64,000 nt of DNA, from contig JAKOPZ010000068.1 of the NCBI GenBank assembly GCA_029778615.1, forward strand, positions 1 to 64,000. Direction: 5' to 3'. How positions within the stretch are numbered: the stretch's first letter is position 1; each line of letters opens with the position of its first letter. Under the pieces are notes generated by a model. It saw only the letters and a program-made list of their open reading frames with translations. It was not told the DNA's origin and did no database searches. The position numbers and the translations under genes were made by a program. Of the stretch, positions 59,520 through 64,000 are shown in pieces. The DNA is from Chloroflexota bacterium (GTDB taxonomy: Bacteria > Chloroflexota > Anaerolineae > UBA4142 > SHND01).

Positions 59520-59543
59520 TTAAGATAATGATGATTATCTTAA
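59520..59543. promoter_or_regulatory. Palindromic operator-like site before the recombinase
   Basis: TTAAGATAAT (59520-59529) is the exact reverse complement of ATTATCTTAA (59534-59543), separated by GATG. It lies 6 bp before the start codon of the recombinase. It is AT-rich in a GC-rich context and could be an autoregulatory or regulator-binding site. Confidence 0.55.
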
Positions 59544-59750
59544 GTTTGAAAGATGCCTTATTTTAAGCCCTTTTTAGCCAATGTCAATCCTTCTAACCAA
59601 AATGCGCATCTCCCCTACTCCAAATCATTCAAATTGGCATGTACAAAGAAAACATGTTGTATGGTATTTTTCGCCGTTAAATACAAGATGATAACTCTAT
59701 GAGAGATTTCGATTTTGTTTCGCAAACCGTCACCGAGTGCACAGGTGAAA
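59544..59750. other. AT-rich intergenic region
   Basis: Between the recombinase promoter and hflX stop there is a base-composition shift to AT. Beyond the palindrome I see no gene, terminator or RNA. Confidence 0.6.
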
Positions 59751-61136
59751 TCAGCCACTCACCCGATATTCTTCAAACTCGCGCGCCAACGCCAACGGAA
59801 TTTTTCCCTGAATCAATGTCCCGCGCGGCGAATAGTCCTCGCTCTCGACAATGCCCTTGCGATGAAATGTGTTGACCAATTCCGTCGCGTTATACGGAAT
59901 CCGCACGCGAATCTCTACCAGCCCCGAACCCAAAACTTGTTCCACGCGTTCGAGCAGCGCATCCAGTCCCACGCGTTCCCGCGCGGAAATCGGCACCGCA
60001 TCCGCATATTCCTCCATCCACTGCCCTAACAGATTCTCTTCACTCTCCTCGCCGTCAAAATTATTCTTGTGTAACTCGGAACCGAGCGCTTGGTCAAGTT
60101 CATCTATCTTGTTGAACGCCATCACGACAGGTCTTTCTGTCACGCCGATTTCTTCTAACGTCTCTTCCACCGCGCTCACCTGTTCCGTCGCGTTCGGATG
60201 CGTTATGTCAACGACGTGCAATAGAACATTAGAGTCAATTATTTCCTCCAGCGTCGCGCGAAACGCGGCAATCAGCTGCGTCGGCAATTTTTCGATAAAG
60301 CCCACCGTGTCGCTAAACAAAACTTCTTGCCCGCTCGGCAACTTGACGCGCCGCGTCGTGGGGTCGAGCGTGGCAAACAATTGGTCGGCGACATACACAT
60401 CAGAATTTGTTAACGCGTTGAGCAATGTAGATTTTCCCGCGTTCGTGTACCCCACAATCGAAATCACCGGCAGCCCTTCCCGCTTGCGTTTGCGCCGCTG
60501 TTCGCCGCGCTGTTTGCGGACGCGTTCAATTTCGGTTTTGAGATGTGCGATGCGCGCGCGAATTTCGCGGCGGTCCAATTCCAACTGCCGTTCGCCCGGT
60601 CCGCGCAGCCCTACCCCGCCGCTGCCGCCGCGTCCCGCCGCGCCGCCCGTTTGTCTGCCCAAGTGCGTCCACATGCGCGTCAAGCGCGGCAAGCGATATT
60701 CGTATTGCGCGAGTTCCACTTGCAGCGCGCCTTCGCGCGTGCGCGCGTGCTGCGCGAAAATATCGAGAATGAGCGCGGTGCGGTCAAGAATTTTGATGTC
60801 GCGTCCATCTTCGGACTCGGCAAACATTTCTTCCATCGCGCGCTGTTGATTCGGATGCAGTTCGTCGTTGAAAATCAAAACGTCGTAATTCAATTCCGCG
60901 CGCTCGGCAATAATTTCTTCCAACTTGCCTTTGCCAATCATGGTCGCGGGATGCAAGCGCGCAACTTTTTGGATGGCTTGTCCGACGATGGCGAGTCCAT
61001 CCGTATCGGCGAGCCGTTCCAATTCATTCATCGAATCTTCAATCGCGAACGCGCCGGGCTTGCCTTTTATTTCCACGCCGACGAGATACGCGCGTTCGAT
61101 GGGTGGTGTGGTGGAAAATGTTTCGGGTTTTGACAT
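59751..61136 (-). CDS. hflX: GTPase HflX
   Basis: The 461-aa ribosome-associated GTPase has an N-terminal HflX domain and a Gly-rich linker (GRQTGGAAGRGGSGGVGLRG then GERQLELDRR). The TRAFAC G-domain has G1 GYTNAGKST, G3 DTVGF and G4 NKID. HflX splits stalled 70S ribosomes under stress. Together with ssrA and smpB nearby, it is a ribosome-rescue function. A tandem AGCAGGT repeat lies upstream of the start. Confidence 0.94.
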   Translation of the reverse strand: MSKPETFSTTPPIERAYLVGVEIKGKPGAFAIEDSMNELERLADTDGLAIVGQAIQKVARLHPATMIGKGKLEEIIAERAELNYDVLIFNDELHPNQQRAMEEMFAESEDGRDIKILDRTALILDIFAQHARTREGALQVELAQYEYRLPRLTRMWTHLGRQTGGAAGRGGSGGVGLRGPGERQLELDRREIRARIAHLKTEIERVRKQRGEQRRKRKREGLPVISIVGYTNAGKSTLLNALTNSDVYVADQLFATLDPTTRRVKLPSGQEVLFSDTVGFIEKLPTQLIAAFRATLEEIIDSNVLLHVVDITHPNATEQVSAVEETLEEIGVTERPVVMAFNKIDELDQALGSELHKNNFDGEESEENLLGQWMEEYADAVPISARERVGLDALLERVEQVLGSGLVEIRVRIPYNATELVNTFHRKGIVESEDYSPRGTLIQGKIPLALAREFEEYRVSG

Positions 61137-61146
61137 GAGGGAAAGA

Positions 61147-61213
61147 GTAGCAGGTAGCAGGTAGCAGGTAGCAGGTTTCGTCCCTACTACTTGCTGCCTA
61201 CTACCTTCTACCT
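61147..61213. repeat. AGCAGGT tandem repeat forming an inverted structure
   Basis: About four to five AGCAGGT units are followed by an imperfect reverse complement (ACTACTTGCTGCC, ACTACC). The region is about 65 bp and lies upstream of hflX, downstream of the STAND remnant. Confidence 0.75.
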
Positions 61214-61214
61214 G

Positions 61215-61914
61215 TTATCCTATTTTGTCCATATCTTTCAATTTCGCTTTCAATTCTTCCAAATGCGCATGATAAGTTTTGGCATGAAGGCTCCCTATCT
61301 TCACCCAAATCTCCATTGCACGGTTGCACCATTCAAATGCACGCGCAAAATCATTTTGTTCCTCGTACACCCTGCCCAATCCCCAATAATTGTTTGCACA
61401 AGTTACAACATCCCCAATTTCCAACACGCGCAGCGCGTCCATCACATCCGCTTCGTGCAGCCCTTCGCCGCCGTGCAAACGCGGACCGAAATAGTTTGCG
61501 AGTTCGCAATAATACGTCGCCATCCGCAATTCCGCGTCATCCAACGTTTCGCCGCATTGTTCGCGCGCAAAATCGCGCAGCAGCGAATGGAGCCGATAAC
61601 GTCCCGCGCGGCGTCCCGTTTGCGCCATCGAGAGGTCGAGCAGATGTTCGAGCATTTTTTCGGCGGCTTTTGTCATTTCGAGCCGTCCTTGCGAGAAATC
61701 TCTGTCGGCAGAATTGAGATTTCGCCGATCAAGCGGACGCAGTTCGTCCGATGCATCGGACACTCCGTTCGAAGACATTTTCCTCCCCCAGCGCCACCGC
61801 TGCGCTTGCGGCAATGTCAAAATCTTGTCCCGCGAACGCGCCGAGTTGGTTGAAAAATGTTTGCTCGTGCAATGTTCCTGCCCGCCGCGACTTGATGCGC
61901 CTGCGCGCCTGCAC
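61215..61914 (-). pseudogene. STAND/NB-ARC-type regulator remnant with inserted repeat
   Basis: In one frame (61914 to about 61790) FNQLGAFAGQDFDIAASAAV resembles the start of the winged-helix region in NB-ARC-type regulators. In another frame (about 61670 to 61215) LEHLLDLSMAQ and AGRYRLHSLLRDFAREQC match the end of that region. Helical repeats follow with GLGRVYEEQNDFARAFEWCN (TPR-like). The ATPase part is missing and the frames do not join. A palindromic repeat lies at the break. It is a degraded fragment, not a working gene. Confidence 0.65.
61671..61725. repeat. Palindromic repeat element, copy 6 (partial, inside the pseudogene)
   Basis: TTGTCATTTCGAGCCGTCCT, GCGAGAAATCTC and GAGATTTCG remain from the family core. 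The right half is degraded. It lies at the break point of the STAND remnant. Confidence 0.75.
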
Positions 61915-61920
61915 CCATGT

Positions 61921-62056
61921 TAATTTCGTTGGAATTGCTCATACGCGTTTGTTTGTTGCGTTAGAACATCGCATGAAATTTCATCGAATAAGATTTCTGA
62001 AAAAAGACAAAAACAAAAACAAAAAAGAAAAATCACCCGTTCACCCTGTCACCCGT
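61921..62056. other. Non-coding stretch with simple repeats
   Basis: The stretch holds an A-rich run (AAAAACAAAAACAAAAAAG) and CACCC-rich repeats (CACCCGTT.ACC.TGTCACCC) that extend up to the stop codon of the M28 gene. No gene or RNA is recognisable. Confidence 0.6.
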
Positions 62057-63184
62057 TTACCTTGTCACCCCCTCATTCTCCACCCACGTCTCCACCACCC
62101 GCCCCACTCTCTCCAAACTTTCCGCACTCACCTTGTCTGCCGTGTCTTGTGTAGTATGCCAATATGGATAGTCAAAGTCAATGAGGTCTATCGCGCGAAT
62201 TTGACGCTGCAAAAATGGCGTATGGTCGTCGGTCATGCTCCAGCGAAATTGAGGAATGAACCACTGGCGATAGCCGAGCTGCGCGGCGATGCCCCACAAT
62301 TCTTGTTGCAGTTGCTTGTCGGAATTGTATTCGTAATAAATGTTCTGGTCCGCGTCGCCAATCATGTCCAGCACAATCACCGCGACAGGTTTTGTCGGCA
62401 AATTGTCCGCGACGTGAATCGCGCCGATGCTCCACGTCCACGGCGTCGTGTCACACACACCTGTCGTCGCCGTTTGCATTTCCACCACGCGCAAATCACA
62501 CGCGTTCAAATCGCCATTGTCTTCCGCGTCAAAGAACGCGAGCCAAATTTCATTTTTCAATTTCGTTTTGTCGAGCGTGCGCGCGAGTTCGAGCAAGACT
62601 GCGACGCCGCTCGCGCCGTCGTTCGCGCCCAAAAGCGGAGCAGTCGGATTTTCTTTATCCTGGTCGGCGCGCGGACGCGTATCGTAATGCGCGCCGAGAA
62701 TGATTAAATCCCCTGCCCCAAATTTTCCGATGATGTTGCGAATCGGGATGCCGCGATAATCAAACTCTTGCGTTTCCACTTGCCAGCCGCTTTTTTTCAA
62801 TTCTTGAATGATGTAATCGCCGGTAACGCGCAGCGCTTTTGAACCTGCGGGGCGAATGCCAAATTTCATTTGTGCCAACAGATATTCGTCGTACGCGTGT
62901 TTACCATCAAAGCGCAATGACGCTGGGCTGGGAGTGGCGCGAGCTTGTGTTGGCGAGATGGGAGATTGTTCCGGGGCAAGAGTAATTGAACGCGTCGGGC
63001 TCGACGTGGGTACAAGAGTTGGCGGCGCGGCGGAACACGCGGCAACAAGAAACGCAAACCATGACAGCGCGAGAAAAATGCGCGGCGCAAAAATTTTGCG
63101 CGGGGTGTTGGTTTGCGTTTTGGGAATTTCTGTTTTCAATTTCTTGGCGCATAGCGTTTGCGCTATGCGAAATAAAATTTGCAA
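62057..63184 (-). CDS. M28-family metallopeptidase lipoprotein (glutaminyl cyclase-like)
   Basis: The protein has a leader with lipobox LVAAC-S and a Thr/Pro-rich spacer. The M28 zinc domain has ligands in LGAHYDTR, LGANDGASG, FDAEDNG, DMIGDAD and YPYWHTTQDT. The set also fits animal-type glutaminyl cyclases of this fold. The start is uncertain: TTG 63184 and TTG 63139 are possible, and no ATG precedes the signal peptide. GCATAGCG/CGCTATGC forms a hairpin in the first codons. Confidence 0.8.
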   Translation of the reverse strand: MQILFRIAQTLCAKKLKTEIPKTQTNTPRKIFAPRIFLALSWFAFLVAACSAAPPTLVPTSSPTRSITLAPEQSPISPTQARATPSPASLRFDGKHAYDEYLLAQMKFGIRPAGSKALRVTGDYIIQELKKSGWQVETQEFDYRGIPIRNIIGKFGAGDLIILGAHYDTRPRADQDKENPTAPLLGANDGASGVAVLLELARTLDKTKLKNEIWLAFFDAEDNGDLNACDLRVVEMQTATTGVCDTTPWTWSIGAIHVADNLPTKPVAVIVLDMIGDADQNIYYEYNSDKQLQQELWGIAAQLGYRQWFIPQFRWSMTDDHTPFLQRQIRAIDLIDFDYPYWHTTQDTADKVSAESLERVGRVVETWVENEGVTR

Positions 63185-63220
63185 AAAAAATTTTGCTCAC
63201 GCGGCAGGGACCACAATTTC

Positions 63221-64000
63221 TCAGTCCCAGACTACGTGTTTGCGCGCCTCGATGATTTCTGCATACAACGCCATCGTCGCACGCGCGATGTGGTCCCACG
63301 CGTAATCGCGGCACACCACATCATACGCGCGTTCGGCGCGCTGATGCGAAGCGTGTGAATTATCCAGCACATACGCCAGTGCGTCCACCAAAACATCGAG
63401 ATTGTACGAAGGAATCTTGACGCCGGTGACCTCGCTCTCTACCACATCGCCCAAGCCGCCGACGTCGCTCACAATCACCGGACAGCGCGCTGCCATCGCT
63501 TCCAACGCGACGATGCCGAACGGTTCATACAAAGAAGGAAACACCGCCACATCGGCGACACAGTACAAACAATCACGCACGAAATCGTCAATGTATCCGG
63601 GCAGCAGCACACGCTCTTGCAGTCCAAGTTCCGCGACGCGCTGACGCAAGGGCGCGAGCATGGCGCCTCTGCCGGCGAGGATGAATTTCACGCGTTCGCC
63701 GCGCAAAAGCAGTCGGTGCGCCGCTTCCACGAGCAAGTGGAACCCTTTTTCGTACTGCATCCGTCCGACGGCAAAGACAATTTTTTCGTCCGGCAGCGCC
63801 CATTCGTCACGCAGCGCGCGCAAATCTTGCATTTGCAATTCGTCAAAGCGCGCGGGATTGACTCCGTTGGGAATGATACTGATTTTGTCGGTGGGCAATG
63901 TAAAATACGCGCGCACTTCGTTCGCCATAAAGCGGCTGGTGGCAATGACGCGCCATGCTTCAAACGTCAGCCACCACTCGGCGCCGTTAATCGCTTCCGA
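63221..64000 (-). CDS. GT4-family glycosyltransferase, 5' end outside the window
   Basis: The frame covers the C-terminal 259 residues of a GT-B transferase. The first visible residues are SEAINGAEWWLTFEAWRVIA, and the donor half begins near IIPNGVNPARF. The nucleotide-sugar site has VGRMQYEKGFHLL and PSLYEPFGIVALEAMA. It most resembles bacterial glycogen synthase/sucrose synthase-like GT4 enzymes. The gene runs off the window, so start and full domain set are unknown. Confidence 0.85.
   Translation of the reverse strand, partial: SEAINGAEWWLTFEAWRVIATSRFMANEVRAYFTLPTDKISIIPNGVNPARFDELQMQDLRALRDEWALPDEKIVFAVGRMQYEKGFHLLVEAAHRLLLRGERVKFILAGRGAMLAPLRQRVAELGLQERVLLPGYIDDFVRDCLYCVADVAVFPSLYEPFGIVALEAMAARCPVIVSDVGGLGDVVESEVTGVKIPSYNLDVLVDALAYVLDNSHASHQRAERAYDVVCRDYAWDHIARATMALYAEIIEARKHVVWD

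Noticed and set aside
59520-59543. Fur box
   Set aside because: GATAATGATGATTATC resembles a Fur box in part, but there is no iron-related gene and the symmetry centre differs.
61147-61213. AGCAGGT units as a CRISPR array
   Set aside because: Units are 7 bp with no spacers and no cas genes are near.

Overview
The window looks like a chromosomal segment of a member of the phylum Chloroflexota; I cannot place it reliably below phylum. The signs are Thr/Pro-rich ('TPTP') lipoproteins with TolB-like propellers and SH3 domains, extracellular proteins with an NBR1-type Ig domain, an NMT1/THI5-type RibY protein with an FMN riboswitch, and many TATAAT-type promoters. Gene density is high. There is no prophage, CRISPR array or large insertion sequence. 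There are many small non-autonomous repeats and several deletion scars.

Layout. 1-8.9 kb (+): a MITE, sucD with its own promoter, a DUF5678-like small ORF overlapping cca, secD-secF, a GNAT acetyltransferase, a secreted CAP protein and a hybrid histidine kinase. 8.9-15.7 kb (-): a stress/envelope cluster (AI-2E-type permease between two paralogous small proteins, CsbD, YtxH, GlsB/YeaQ, cupin). This stretch also holds a folE gene with its middle deleted and a GT4 glycosyltransferase truncated and joined to a headless membrane protein. 15.7-16.4 kb: a regulatory leader and two adjacent MITEs. 16.4-27 kb: S9 peptidase, a trans-sulfuration enzyme, TauE/SafE, two NBR1-Ig exoproteins and two SH3/TolB lipoproteins. 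27-33.5 kb (+): ABC ATPase with a permease-SpoIIM fusion, MBL hydrolase, SDR, M24 peptidase and an SGNH protein. 33.6-46.7 kb (-): OatA-like acyltransferase, DUF1269 protein, PBP1A, ribY under an FMN riboswitch, ribX, tRNA-Arg, tRNA-His, hisS, hutH and a second tRNA-Arg. 46.8-48.6 kb (+): HEAT-repeat lipoprotein and a MenC/NSAR enolase. 48.6-64 kb: response-regulator/kinase hybrid, MTA phosphorylase, ssrA (tmRNA), metallophosphoesterase, PhoD-like phosphatase, truncated globin, smpB, two S41 peptidases, tyrosine recombinase, hflX, a STAND-regulator pseudogene, an M28 peptidase and a glycosyltransferase that runs off the end.

The most notable feature is the tmRNA gene (52058 to 50932, minus strand). 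It encodes the tag ANNRTNLAALPLAA and is interrupted in its T-loop by a 692-nt group I intron. The intron shows a U.G pair at the 5' splice site, matching P7 R and S strands and a terminal G. It carries a LAGLIDADG endonuclease gene in antisense orientation, between the two P7 strands. smpB lies 3.2 kb away, so both trans-translation genes are in the window.

Second is the riboflavin uptake locus: ribY has its own promoter and an FMN aptamer with an enlarged P2, placed after ribX instead of before it. Third is a family of small palindromic repeats. Two copies are identical over 147 bp in opposite orientation 18 kb apart, and two others are flanked by 8- and 11-bp direct repeats that contain the neighbouring gene's stop codon.
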